Numbered from the stretch's first letter, positions 15,375 to 24,510 are shown. The stretch is 64,000 bases of DNA from CALLPQ01 sp039819545 (GCA_039819545.1 JBCBRS010000003.1:1-64000); one strand, 5' to 3'. Notes: a model not told the origin generated them from the sequence alone. Made by a program: numbers and translations.

Positions 15375-17324
15375 ATGACAAGCGACGGACTGGATATTTT
15401 TGATCTCTTTACGGAGAGTTATGAACGCACCAAGCACGAAGCCATGTCATTGCGCGATTATCTCCTCGCCGCGCGCGATAACCCGATGATGTATGCCTCG
15501 CCCGCCGAGCGCATGGTTGCCGCCATTGGCGAACCAGAAATGGTGGACACCTCAAAAGACCCACGTCTGTCGCGGATATTCTTTAATCGGACAATCCGTC
15601 ACTATCCCGCGTTCAAAGGCTTTTACGGCATGGAAGACACGATCGAGCGGATCGTTGCCTATTTCCGCCATGCCGCCCAGGGTCTTGAGGAAAAACGCCA
15701 GGTGCTTTACCTGCTCGGGCCCGTGGGGGGCGGCAAGTCTTCCCTCGCCGAGCGCCTCAAAGACCTGATGGAGGTGCATCCCGTCTATGTCTTGAAGGCG
15801 GGCGATGAGATTTCTCCGGTATTTGAAAGCCCGCTTGGCCTGTTTCAAACCGATGATCTAAAATCCTTGCTCGAGGAAAAATACGGTATCGAAAAACGTC
15901 GGCTCACAGATTTGATGAGCCCATGGGCCGTCAAACGCCTCGACGAATATGGCGGCGATATCTCGAAATTTGAGGTGGTCAAGCTCTACCCCTCCAAACT
16001 CCGGCAGGTTGCCATTTCAAAAACTGAACCTGGCGATGAAAACAATCAGGATATCTCCGCCCTTGTGGGCAAAGTTGATATCCGCAAGCTGGAGCATTTC
16101 AGTCAGGACGATACCGACGCCTACAGCTATTCCGGCGGCCTGTGCATGTCCAATCAGGGCCTTCTGGAATTTGTGGAAATGTTCAAGGCACCCATCAAGG
16201 TGCTCCATCCCCTCCTCACCGCAACCCAGGAAGGCAATTATGTGGGTACGGAGAGTTTAGGGCCAATCCCATTCAACGGCGTTATCCTTGCCCACTCCAA
16301 TGAGAGTGAGTGGAAGGTCTTCCGCAACAACAAAAACAATGAAGCCTTCCTTGACCGAATTTGCGTGATCAAAGTGCCCTATTGCCTTCGCGCCACGGAA
16401 GAAGAACGCATCTATGAAAAGCTGTTGTCGTCATCGGAATTGTCGAGCGCACAATGCGCCCCCGAGACGCTCAATATGCTGGCGCGGTTCTCGGTCCTGA
16501 CCCGCCTGCGCGAGCATGAAAACTCCAATCTCTATTCCAAGCTGCGCGTCTATGACGGCGACAAGATCAAGGACACCGACCCCAAGGCAAAAAGCCATCA
16601 GGAATATCGCGACGCCGCCGGCATTGATGAAGGCATGGACGGCATCTCCACTCGGTTTGCCTATAAGGTTCTGTCTTCAACTTTCAATTTTGATACCGAT
16701 GAAGTGGCCGCGGACCCCGTGCATCTCATGTATGTGCTGGAGAACGCCATCAAGCGGGAGCAATTCGCCGAAGAGACGGAGAAAAAATATCTCGACTTCA
16801 TCAAGAGTGAACTTTCCGGGCGCTATGCGGAGTTTATCGGGAAGGAGATTCAGAAAGCCTATCTGGAGAGCTATGGCGAGTACGGACAAAATCTATTCGA
16901 CCGGTACATCGCCTACGCCGATGCCTGGATTGAAGATCAGGATTTCAAGGACCCCGATACCGGGCAACTCCTTGACCGCGCTACCCTTGATGCGGAGCTT
17001 TCAAAAATTGAAAAGCCCGCAGGGATCGCCAACCCCAAGGACTTCCGCAATGAGGTGGTGAAATTCACCCTGCGCGCCCGGGCCAACAATGAAGGGGCGA
17101 ACCCCAAATGGACAAGTTACGAGAAACTGCGCAACGTGATTGAAAAGCGCATGTTCAGCCAGGTGGAGGACCTCCTGCCGGTAATCTCGTTTGACTCCAA
17201 AAAAGATAGCGACACCGAAGAAAAGCACGAAAGCTTTGTCAGTCGCATGACCGAGCGCGGTTATACGCCGCGCCAGGTCCGACGCCTGGTTGAGTGGTAT
17301 ATGCGCGTGAACAAGGCAGGGTGA
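15375..17324 (+). CDS. prkA: PrkA family serine protein kinase (YeaG homologue)
   Basis: The 649-residue protein has the PrkA architecture: an N-terminal AAA-type ATPase domain with Walker A LLGPVGGGKSSLAERL near residue 115-130, and a C-terminal kinase-like region containing the EKYLDFIKSELSGRYAEFIGKEIQ helix. The family auto-phosphorylates and phosphorylates protein targets during nutrient or stationary stress in Bacillus and E. coli. Length matches the E. coli YeaG (about 640). It is the first gene of the conserved prkA / DUF444 / SpoVR cluster, here with an extra small gene. A repeat pair lies between prkA and the DUF444 gene. The start at 15375 (MTSDGLDIFDLFTESYERTKHE) agrees with family N-termini. 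Confidence 0.97.
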   Translation: MTSDGLDIFDLFTESYERTKHEAMSLRDYLLAARDNPMMYASPAERMVAAIGEPEMVDTSKDPRLSRIFFNRTIRHYPAFKGFYGMEDTIERIVAYFRHAAQGLEEKRQVLYLLGPVGGGKSSLAERLKDLMEVHPVYVLKAGDEISPVFESPLGLFQTDDLKSLLEEKYGIEKRRLTDLMSPWAVKRLDEYGGDISKFEVVKLYPSKLRQVAISKTEPGDENNQDISALVGKVDIRKLEHFSQDDTDAYSYSGGLCMSNQGLLEFVEMFKAPIKVLHPLLTATQEGNYVGTESLGPIPFNGVILAHSNESEWKVFRNNKNNEAFLDRICVIKVPYCLRATEEERIYEKLLSSSELSSAQCAPETLNMLARFSVLTRLREHENSNLYSKLRVYDGDKIKDTDPKAKSHQEYRDAAGIDEGMDGISTRFAYKVLSSTFNFDTDEVAADPVHLMYVLENAIKREQFAEETEKKYLDFIKSELSGRYAEFIGKEIQKAYLESYGEYGQNLFDRYIAYADAWIEDQDFKDPDTGQLLDRATLDAELSKIEKPAGIANPKDFRNEVVKFTLRARANNEGANPKWTSYEKLRNVIEKRMFSQVEDLLPVISFDSKKDSDTEEKHESFVSRMTERGYTPRQVRRLVEWYMRVNKAG

Positions 17325-17363
17325 TGGTGGGTGCGGTGTGGGCTTCGCGAACCTGGCATTGAT

Positions 17364-17463
17364 CCTTCGGGACGGCCCTTCGGGCCTCCTCAGGATGAGG
17401 CTTCGAGGACTTCGACAAATGTAGACCCTCGCCCTGAGGAGCCGCGCAACGGCGTCTCGAAGG
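17364..17463. repeat. Inverted pair of palindromic alphaproteobacterial-type repeats
   Basis: Two 37-nt arms, 17364-17400 and 17427-17463, are reverse complements of one another with roughly 80% match. Each arm itself contains a small internal palindrome (GGCCC-loop-GGGCC type in arm 1, GCCG-loop-CGGC in arm 2). The sequence type (CCTCA/G-CCCTGAGGAG ... CGTCTCGAAGG) is the frequent dispersed intergenic palindrome known from many alphaproteobacterial genomes. It lies between prkA and the DUF444 gene, where it could form a large stem-loop in the polycistronic transcript and uncouple expression or protect the upstream message. Confidence 0.85.
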
Positions 17464-17488
17464 GCGGCAACGAAACACGAATTACACC

Positions 17489-18808
17489 ATGACCCCATCG
17501 CACTTCATCGACCGCCGCAAGAACCCGCAGGGCAAATCGCTTGGTAATCGCCAGCGGTTCCTGAAGCGGGCACGCGCGCAGATCAAAGAGGCGGTGAATA
17601 AATCCATCCGGGACCGGTCGGTTTCTGATCTCGACAAGGGTGAGAAAATCAAGATCCCGTCGAAATCAACCGCCGAACCAAAATTCGGCCATTCGCGCGA
17701 TAGCGGCGAGCGCGAAGGCGTGCACCCCGGCAACAAGGAATTTGACGCTGGCGACCGGGTGAAAAAGCCACCGAAACAGAGCGGACAGGGACAGGGCAAA
17801 GAGGCTAGCGATAGCGGCGATGGCGAGGACAATTTTGAATTCACCCTCACCCAGGAAGAATTTCTCGACATCTTTTTTGAGGACCTGGAACTGCCCAATC
17901 TCGTCAAACGGTCCCTGAAGGAGATTAAATCCACCGCTTTCCGCCGAGCGGGCGTTACCGTGGCGGGCGCGCCCACCAATATGAATTTGATCCGTACCAT
18001 GCGCAATGCCCATGGACGAAGGCTGGCGCTGGGGCGCCCCTCCACCAAGGAGCTTAACGCCCAAAAAGAACGCCTATTCGCGTTGGAACGAATTTCCCAG
18101 CCGGGCCCCGCCGAAGTCGAAGAGAAAAAAGCGCTCCTGATCAAGCTCGATGAGATGGAGAAAAAGCGCCGCTGGGCGCCCTTTATTGATCCCATTGATG
18201 TGCGGTTCAATGCGTTTGAGCCTACACCGGTGGAGACAACAGCAGCGGTCATGTTCTGTCTCATGGATGTATCGGGCTCCATGGGCGAGCGCGAAAAAGA
18301 CCTCGCAAAACGGTTTTACATGCTGCTCTATCTGTTTTTGAAGCGTCGGTACGAGCGGCTGGAGGTTGTCTTTATCCGTCATACGCACCACGCCGAGGAA
18401 GTTGACGAAGAAACCTTTTTCTATTCGCGCCAGTCCGGCGGTACGGTCGTCTCAACGGCGCTTGAAGAAATGCTCCGTATTCAGAAGGACCGATTTTCCG
18501 CCGCAGAATGGAATATCTATGTGGCTCAGGCCTCCGACGGCTATACGCAGTCCGGTGACGCGCAACTTTGTGTGGAAATGCTGAACGAGCAGGTTATGCC
18601 GATTAGTCAGTACTATGCTTATATTGAAATTCTCGATGAACGCGAGCTACAGGTCTTTGCCGACAGCGACAGCGGCGCAGAACTCTGGCGCGCTTACCGC
18701 AACCTCGCCCCCTTGTGGGGTCACTTTGCGCAAACTCGCATCGCCCGCCCGCAGGATATCTTCCCGGTATTTCGGGAGCTGTTTGCCAAAGATAAGGAAA
18801 TGGGGTGA
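17489..18808 (+). CDS. YeaH/YhbH family protein (DUF444) with VWA-like domain
   Basis: The 439-residue DUF444 protein has a basic N-terminus (FIDRRKNPQGKSLGNRQRFLKR) and a charged low-complexity linker rich in Gly, Ser, Asp and Lys at about 60-115. The C-terminal von Willebrand A-like domain carries the MIDAS motif DVSGSMGEREK near residue 257 and SGGTVVSTALEEM. In E. coli and Bacillus the family is encoded with PrkA and SpoVR and works in the same stress or sporulation-linked process; molecular activity is unknown. Its stop codon overlaps the ATG of the next small gene (TGATG), so translation is coupled. A palindromic repeat pair separates it from prkA. Confidence 0.95.
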   Translation: MTPSHFIDRRKNPQGKSLGNRQRFLKRARAQIKEAVNKSIRDRSVSDLDKGEKIKIPSKSTAEPKFGHSRDSGEREGVHPGNKEFDAGDRVKKPPKQSGQGQGKEASDSGDGEDNFEFTLTQEEFLDIFFEDLELPNLVKRSLKEIKSTAFRRAGVTVAGAPTNMNLIRTMRNAHGRRLALGRPSTKELNAQKERLFALERISQPGPAEVEEKKALLIKLDEMEKKRRWAPFIDPIDVRFNAFEPTPVETTAAVMFCLMDVSGSMGEREKDLAKRFYMLLYLFLKRRYERLEVVFIRHTHHAEEVDEETFFYSRQSGGTVVSTALEEMLRIQKDRFSAAEWNIYVAQASDGYTQSGDAQLCVEMLNEQVMPISQYYAYIEILDERELQVFADSDSGAELWRAYRNLAPLWGHFAQTRIARPQDIFPVFRELFAKDKEMG

Positions 18809-19098
18809 TGACGCAAAGAACTCGTGCCAGTCCAAACGTCGTCGGTATGTATTTGTGGGCGGGATTGTTATGCGTGCCGTTCACATATTTGCTATTACTA
18901 CCGCTAGCGCTTTATGGTGGATTACTAGGGAGAAGCGCTATGTTTACCAAGCTAGATGCCTGGTTTTACTTTTACCTCGGCGCAGGCCCACTCTCTTTCT
19001 GGGCTGCAGCATATATGTTGAGAAAAAAAGATCAACGGGTTTTCAGAGTATTACCCTGGGGCGTTAGTATACTGAGCATTCTTTGGTTAATCTGGTAA
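18808..19098 (+). CDS. Small membrane protein inserted in the prkA-yeaH-spoVR cluster
   Basis: The 96-residue product starts at the ATG overlapping the DUF444 stop. It has three likely hydrophobic helices: GMYLWAGLLCVPFTYLLLL, an aromatic-rich FYFYLGAGPLSFWAAAYML, and VLPWGVSILSILWLIW at the very C-terminus. A positive loop RKKDQR sits between helices two and three. No family is recognised. The base composition is clearly richer in A+T than the neighbours, as is the 150-bp gap behind it, which suggests later insertion or relaxed constraint. The overlap with the DUF444 gene suggests coupled translation and thus a real gene. It might link the cytosolic PrkA/DUF444/SpoVR system to the membrane, but that is inference. 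Confidence 0.65.
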   Translation: MTQRTRASPNVVGMYLWAGLLCVPFTYLLLLPLALYGGLLGRSAMFTKLDAWFYFYLGAGPLSFWAAAYMLRKKDQRVFRVLPWGVSILSILWLIW

Positions 19099-19247
19099 AT
19101 TTAAATTTAACTCTAAATAGGTGGAAAATGATTAATTGTCGAAATATCGCAAAATGTATCAATAGCTCTCCCTCGTAGCCTCGTCTCGGCGCGTGAACCA
19201 TCAAATTTCCATCGCGACTGACAGATCACTAATTTAAGTGTAAATCC

Positions 19248-20741
19248 ATGAACCAAGCCGCTATAACCTCCACATTGCTTTATGACGATTCTGAATGGAC
19301 ATTCGATACCCTCAAATACGCACTCGATGCTATACAGGATATCGCCCTTCATGATCTTCAACTTGATGTGTACCCAAATCAAATTGAGATCATTACGTCG
19401 GAACAGATGCTTGATGCCTATTCGTCCCATGGCATGCCGCTCATGTATCAGCATTGGTCGTTTGGCAAGCATTTCAGCCGGGATCAGACGATGTATCAGA
19501 AAGGGTATACCGGCCTCGCCTACGAAATCGTCATCAATTCCAATCCGTGCATTGCCTATCTGATGGAAGAAAACACGATGACGATGCAGGCGCTGGTCAT
19601 GGCCCATGCCTGCTTTGGGCATAACCATTTTTTCAAGAATAATTATCTGTTTCGTCAGTGGACGGATGCCGACGGCATTCTTTCCTATCTCGACTTTGCA
19701 AAGAAATATATTGCGCGGTGCGAAGATGAGTATGGCTTTGAGGACGTTGAAAAAACGCTGGACTCCGCCCATGCGCTGATGGACCAGAGCGTGTTCCGCT
19801 ATAACCGACCCCCGCGTCTTTCCGACGCTGACAAGCTGGCCAAGCTGGCCGCCCGCGCCGAGCATGAGCGGCAGAATTTTGACGATATCTGGCGCACCCT
19901 GCCCCTGACCGAGGAAGATGAGGACGAAGCCGAAGAGCGCCAGCAATCCGTACGCGATATAAAATTGCCGGAGGAAAATCTTCTCTACTTCATTGAGAAA
20001 GCTTCCCCCGTGCTGCGCCCATGGCAACGGGAGCTGGTGCGGATCGTCCGCAATATCTCGCAATATTTTTATCCGCAAAAGCAGACCAAAGTGATGAATG
20101 AAGGCTGCGCGACTTTTGTCCACCACTACATCATGAATGAGCTTTATAATCGCGGACAGATCAGCGAAGGCGCGGTCATGGAGTTCCTTCACTCCCATTC
20201 ATCGGTTGTATTTCAGCCAAGTTTTGATGACCAGCGCTATTCCGGCATCAACCCGTACGCCCTTGGCTTTGCCATGATGGAAGACATCAAGCGCATTTGC
20301 GAGGCGCCGACCGCAGAAGATCGCGCCTGGTTCCCCGATATCGCCGGGCAGGGAGATTGGCGCGCCGTCCTGAAAGAGGCGTGGGCGAACTATCGCGATG
20401 AGAGCTTTATCCTGCAATATCTGTCGCCCACTGTGATGCGTGAGTTTCGGATGTTTGCCATTCAGGATGATGCAAAGAAAAACCACATGGAGATTTCGGC
20501 GATCCATAATGACCGAGGGTTTCGCCGGGTGCGCGAACGCCTGGCCAGCATGTATGATCTGGGCATGCACGAGCCGAACATTCAGGTTGTTGGTGCTGAC
20601 CTCGCCGGGGATCGCACCTTGAAACTGAACCATCTGGTTTATCGTGGACGCAAACTCGACCCAAAAACCAAATCCACTGTGATGGGTCATATTGAGCGTC
20701 TCTGGGGCCATAAGGTGCGCCTGGAGGAAGTTGACGCCTGA
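19248..20741 (+). CDS. SpoVR family protein (YcgB homologue)
   Basis: The 497-residue cytosolic SpoVR-like protein belongs to the family found in Bacillus sporulation (cortex formation) and as YcgB in E. coli stationary phase. Recognisable segments are HACFGHNHFFKNNYLF, the KVMNEGCATFVHHYIMN metalloprotein-like motif (E and H residues), and GINPYALGFAMMEDI. The EGxAxxxH pattern recalls a zinc-site helix, though activity is unproven. Together with PrkA and the DUF444 protein it forms a cluster conserved across proteobacteria. It is separated from the small membrane protein gene by 149 bp of A+T-rich sequence, with only a weak ribosome site. The next gene starts 2 bp after its stop. Confidence 0.97.
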   Translation: MNQAAITSTLLYDDSEWTFDTLKYALDAIQDIALHDLQLDVYPNQIEIITSEQMLDAYSSHGMPLMYQHWSFGKHFSRDQTMYQKGYTGLAYEIVINSNPCIAYLMEENTMTMQALVMAHACFGHNHFFKNNYLFRQWTDADGILSYLDFAKKYIARCEDEYGFEDVEKTLDSAHALMDQSVFRYNRPPRLSDADKLAKLAARAEHERQNFDDIWRTLPLTEEDEDEAEERQQSVRDIKLPEENLLYFIEKASPVLRPWQRELVRIVRNISQYFYPQKQTKVMNEGCATFVHHYIMNELYNRGQISEGAVMEFLHSHSSVVFQPSFDDQRYSGINPYALGFAMMEDIKRICEAPTAEDRAWFPDIAGQGDWRAVLKEAWANYRDESFILQYLSPTVMREFRMFAIQDDAKKNHMEISAIHNDRGFRRVRERLASMYDLGMHEPNIQVVGADLAGDRTLKLNHLVYRGRKLDPKTKSTVMGHIERLWGHKVRLEEVDA

Positions 20742-20742
20742 T

Positions 20743-21879
20743 ATGGCACAGCGCGTCGCCGATGCGTTAGTGGTGGGCCTTGGCGTCATGGGTGCTGCAG
20801 TCACGGCGGCGCTGACCCGGCGCGGCCTAGACGTCGTTGGATTTGATCAGTATACCCCGCCGCATCATCACGGATCCTCTCACGGGCAAACCCGGCTCTT
20901 ACGCACCGCTTATGTGGAGGGGGAAATCTATGTGCCCCTGATCAAGCGGGCGATTGACGGCTGGCGAGAGCTGGAGGCGGAAACCGGCGAGGACCTCTTC
21001 CATCAAAGCGGCATTGTTTATCTGGGCGGGCCAACGTCCACATTGCTACGGGATCTGAATGCAGCGCGAGCGCGTCATGATTTACCGTTTGAAACTCTTG
21101 ATACCAACCTTTTATCGGGCGAACCGTTACAAGACGGGTGGCAAGCCTATCTTGAATGCGCCGCCGGGTTTGTCCGCTGTGAGCCAGCCGTGCGCGCCCT
21201 TCACCAGGTGGCACAGCGCGCCCGGGCAAGCTTGTTATTCAATCAGCCCCTGTCCGTCAGCGACACGGCGACAGGGAATTTTCACATTCGCACCCAGACG
21301 GAGAGTTTTGAGGCGCCTTTGCTCTTTGTTTGCGTGGGGCCGTGGTTTGGCGCGTTCATGGAAACATCTTTTCCCCACCTTGTGCCTATACCCACGATCC
21401 TCGAACGCCGAAGTCTGCACTGGTATAGGGCCGGACAAAACCACACGCTTGCCGCTGGCTTTAGGCCTTTCTGTATTGATCTTGGTACGGATGGCTGGCT
21501 CTATGGCTTTCCTGCGCTTGATGGCAAGGTCAAGGTCAGTAATCACCATCTTGGGATGACGGTGGATACCCCACACGCGAATGCCGACACGCTTTTGGCG
21601 CAGCACCGGAAAAAAATGGCGCCGTGGGTTACCCGCCACCTGCCCAGTCTTGGCCCGGAGGAAACGGCCAGCACCTGCCTTTACACAACCAGTCCGGATA
21701 CCGATTTTATCCTGGGCCCCCACCCGGAAAACCGTGGCCTGATCCTGGCCACCGGCTTTTCCGGTCACGGCTTTAAGTTTGCACCGGTCATCGGGGAGAT
21801 GCTGGCGGATTGCATCAATGGTCAAACCGCACAGATCGTACCGAGAGGGTTGAGACCCAAGCGATTTACTTTAAGATGA
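20743..21879 (+). CDS. SolA-like FAD-dependent N-methyl amino acid oxidase
   Basis: The 378-residue DAO-fold flavoprotein is close to N-methyltryptophan oxidase / monomeric sarcosine oxidase. The dinucleotide motif VVGLGVMGAAVTAALTRRG is at residues 9-27. The HHHGSSHGQTRLLRTAY segment, typical of the group with covalently bound FAD, follows near 46-62, and the C-terminal ATGFSGHGFKFAPVIG block closes the fold. The canonical Cys for covalent FAD attachment would lie near CLYTTSPDTDFILGPHP (Cys at about 308). It oxidises an N-methylated amine to aldehyde with H2O2 formation; substrate uncertain. The start is 2 bp after the spoVR stop, so it may ride on the stress cluster transcript. Confidence 0.9.
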   Translation: MAQRVADALVVGLGVMGAAVTAALTRRGLDVVGFDQYTPPHHHGSSHGQTRLLRTAYVEGEIYVPLIKRAIDGWRELEAETGEDLFHQSGIVYLGGPTSTLLRDLNAARARHDLPFETLDTNLLSGEPLQDGWQAYLECAAGFVRCEPAVRALHQVAQRARASLLFNQPLSVSDTATGNFHIRTQTESFEAPLLFVCVGPWFGAFMETSFPHLVPIPTILERRSLHWYRAGQNHTLAAGFRPFCIDLGTDGWLYGFPALDGKVKVSNHHLGMTVDTPHANADTLLAQHRKKMAPWVTRHLPSLGPEETASTCLYTTSPDTDFILGPHPENRGLILATGFSGHGFKFAPVIGEMLADCINGQTAQIVPRGLRPKRFTLR

Positions 21880-21926
21880 GCACTGAATATTTGCTGGAGC
21901 GCATTCGATTGAATTCGGGTCGAAAA

Positions 21927-21968
21927 CCTCATCCTAATTAGCACGCGTCAGCGATCGTCTCGAAGGAT
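21927..21968 (+). repeat. Decayed copy of the palindromic repeat seen at 17.4 kb
   Basis: The ends CCTCATCCT and CGTCTCGAAGGAT match the ends of the repeat arms at 17364-17463, while the centre has diverged. It sits in the 225-bp gap between the convergent oxidase and GH97 genes. Apart from this remnant I see nothing functional in that gap. Confidence 0.55.
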
Positions 21969-22104
21969 AGTAATCGACTACGATTGAGACAAGATACTCA
22001 CCACAAAACCTCACCCATTATTCTGCTATACTGATGATTTTTGTGACAGGGCGCGCTGGGATCACAGTAGCGCAAGACAGTTGCCAAGCTTTCGACTATT
22101 GCGA

Positions 22105-24249
22105 TTACTTTCCCGTGCGTGCTGGATGGGGCGCAAGCCGCACGGCGGCGCCGCCACTGGCGCCCAACGGCAGGGTTAAGGTGTCGGCTGGCGTTACCAC
22201 ACGCTCTTCAATGGTGATGGCATAGGGGTTTGTTTTCCAGTTGGCATCAGGCCCGTCGCGGTACAGTTGCGCGCGGTAGGTCGTACCCTCGTCAAGAAAG
22301 TGGAGAGGTATCGTGATCGTGCGCGCCTCCTCATCGGTCAGGGTACCCACATACCAGTCGTTGCTGTTGCGGTCTTTGCGCGCGAACGTCACGAAGTCGC
22401 CAACCTCCCCATTCAGCGCTATGGACTGCGACCAGTCGGCGGGCACATCCTTGATAAACTGAAAGGCGTCAGCGTGTTTGGCATAGTTTTCCGGCAAATC
22501 AGCGACCATCTGGATCGGGCTATAAATGACCACGTAAAGCGCCAACTGTTTGGCAAGAGTAGTCTGTATTCGGCTTTCTATACTGTTACGACGCATATCA
22601 GCGCGTAAGGGTGCGCGCTCATTGGGAGTCAGGTCGAAGATGCCCGGCGTATAGTCCATGGGACCGGACAACATGCGCGTAAACGGCAGGATGGCGGTGT
22701 GCTCTGGCTTATTGGATGGCACCGCCCAGGCGTCATATTCGCTGCCGCGTGCCCCCTCCCGGCTGACCCAGTTGGGGTAGGTCCGGCGCAGGCCCGTATC
22801 CTTGATCGGCTCGTGGGGGTTGACCGCAATTTTGTGCTTTGCCGCCTCACGCACCACCTTCAAGTGATGGTTCACCATAAACTGGCCGTCATGCCATTCA
22901 TATTGGCGGATACCATTTTCGTCGATCCGTTCGATACCGCCACCATCGGCCACATAGCCCGTTTTTACCGCCCTCACATCATTATCAGCATAAAGATCAA
23001 AGGCATCATCAAGCTGCGCCTCGTAATTGGTCACATCGCCGGACGTTTCGTGGTGACCGATCAGCCGCACGCCTTTTTTCCGGCCATAATCGGCAATCTC
23101 TTCAATATCGAAATCAGGGTAGCTTTTTGTAAAGTTGAAGAGATTGCCATTGTTGAACCAGTCCCCATCCCAGCCAATGTTCCAGCCCTCCACCAATACG
23201 CCGATGAAGTCGTTGGCGGCGGCAAAATCCATATAGCGCTTGGTCTCCTCGGTGGTAGCGCCGTGAATTGTGTCATTGCCCCAGCTGCGATCCCGCACAT
23301 GCATAGCCCACCAGATACCGGCATATTTGCCCGCTTCAACCCAGCTCACATTGCCGAGCACATTAGGCTCATTCAGGTTCAAGATGAGGTCAGAGTTCAA
23401 CAGACCGGTTGCCTTTTGTGCAATCTGGAGGGTTCGCCACGGTGTCTGGAACGGTGTCTGCGTTTTAACGAGGATACCATCTGACCACGGAGAAAGATCG
23501 GCCTTCAGCACACCGGGGCGCACGGGCTTCAGCGACATGGCGGCGTAATCAACCAGCGCCGCCTCATGGATCGACGCATGCACCCCCGATGACGTTCGAA
23601 ATGTCATGGGCGTGTGTACACTGGTCAGGCCGGCGATTGGCGTTTCGTCATAGTGATATTCATACCGGTTCCACCCGCGCGTCGGGATTGACCAAGCCGT
23701 TGCCTCCGGCGACAGCGCAAATTGCGTGCGCTCATCGATCAAATCGACCTCACCGAAATAATCCTGCTCAGGCACCTCATAGCGAAACCCGATGCCGTCA
23801 TTAAAGAGGCGAAATCGCAGCCGCATCATCCGTTCGGGGCCTTTGGTGGCTTTTACCTCAATAGCAACCTCTCGGTGATGATCGCGGACAAAGCGACGCT
23901 CCCCCCACGGTTGTTCCCACAGAGTATCTTGCTTGGTGCGTTCAACGCGCGTGATTTTCAGCTCACGGTCAAAGCCGTGATGATCTTTGAACAGCAGACC
24001 CAACCGGGAGGGGGCGACGATCACTTCGTCTCCAAATTCCACCGTGTACTGCAGAGATCCACCAATATCGGATATCTCCAGCGTAATCGCCTTATCCGGC
24101 GATGTCGCCGTCACTGTCTTTGCGTGGGCACCCACCCCTATCGGAAAGGCAAACAGACAGCAAAAAAACGCGAACCTACGCCATAAAGACGCAACGTTTG
24201 CCCCCCCAGATCGCTGCACAAAACGATGCTTTGTGGTGACCTGCTCCAT
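22105..24249 (-). CDS. Glycoside hydrolase family 97 (alpha-glucosidase type)
   Basis: The 714-residue exported protein has a signal peptide around residues 25-43 (FAFFCCLFAFPIGVGAHA). The N-terminal GH97 beta-sandwich (TSPDKAITLEISDIGGSLQYTV) is followed by the catalytic TIM barrel with RSWGNDTIHGATT, EGWNIGWDGDW, GHHETSGDVTNYE and NPHEPIKDTGLRRTYPN. The Glu residues of HHET and NPHEP correspond to those of the inverting SusB-type alpha-glucosidases, so an alpha-glucosidase rather than an alpha-galactosidase is likely; this fits the amylase genes nearby. It would act in the periplasm on oligosaccharides brought in by the adjacent TonB receptor. It lies downstream of the receptor gene on the same strand with a 331-bp gap that holds a hairpin and possible separate promoter. 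Confidence 0.95.
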   Translation of the reverse strand: MEQVTTKHRFVQRSGGANVASLWRRFAFFCCLFAFPIGVGAHAKTVTATSPDKAITLEISDIGGSLQYTVEFGDEVIVAPSRLGLLFKDHHGFDRELKITRVERTKQDTLWEQPWGERRFVRDHHREVAIEVKATKGPERMMRLRFRLFNDGIGFRYEVPEQDYFGEVDLIDERTQFALSPEATAWSIPTRGWNRYEYHYDETPIAGLTSVHTPMTFRTSSGVHASIHEAALVDYAAMSLKPVRPGVLKADLSPWSDGILVKTQTPFQTPWRTLQIAQKATGLLNSDLILNLNEPNVLGNVSWVEAGKYAGIWWAMHVRDRSWGNDTIHGATTEETKRYMDFAAANDFIGVLVEGWNIGWDGDWFNNGNLFNFTKSYPDFDIEEIADYGRKKGVRLIGHHETSGDVTNYEAQLDDAFDLYADNDVRAVKTGYVADGGGIERIDENGIRQYEWHDGQFMVNHHLKVVREAAKHKIAVNPHEPIKDTGLRRTYPNWVSREGARGSEYDAWAVPSNKPEHTAILPFTRMLSGPMDYTPGIFDLTPNERAPLRADMRRNSIESRIQTTLAKQLALYVVIYSPIQMVADLPENYAKHADAFQFIKDVPADWSQSIALNGEVGDFVTFARKDRNSNDWYVGTLTDEEARTITIPLHFLDEGTTYRAQLYRDGPDANWKTNPYAITIEERVVTPADTLTLPLGASGGAAVRLAPHPARTGK

Positions 24250-24412
24250 TGTTTTTCTCTTTCCGTTGCCTTTTGTTTTTTGAATTGCCCTAAGTGTCGG
24301 CGGGCGCTTTACCGACTACAAGAAACTGACATTGTCTTCGAGCCTTGTCGTCATTGGTAGACGCACCTCGTTTAAGTATATCAATACTATTGCTTTCATT
24401 CGCTTATTTCCC

Positions 24413-24434
24413 TGGAATCAAATTGGAATCACAT
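24413..24434. repeat. 11-bp direct repeat upstream of GH97
   Basis: TGGAATCAAAT at 24413-24423 is followed directly by TGGAATCACAT at 24424-24434 (10 of 11 bases). It lies about 165 bp upstream of the GH97 start, in the A+T-rich part of the gap between the receptor and GH97 genes. It could be a regulator site or part of a promoter; nothing more can be said from one locus. Confidence 0.4.
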
Positions 24435-24510
24435 TTCCATTTTTTGTAAAAACCGCAAAATAACGCACGACCACTGGGGCCTCACATGGCATCGTCTGGG
24501 TAACGATCCT

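Noticed and set aside
19113..20198. A 361-codon minus-strand frame opposite spoVR
   Set aside because: spoVR is clearly coding and conserved. The antisense product has no family resemblance and no ribosome site.
22699..23484. A 261-codon plus-strand frame opposite GH97
   Set aside because: The GH97 product on the other strand has full family conservation. The antisense frame has no recognisable domain and arises from codon bias.
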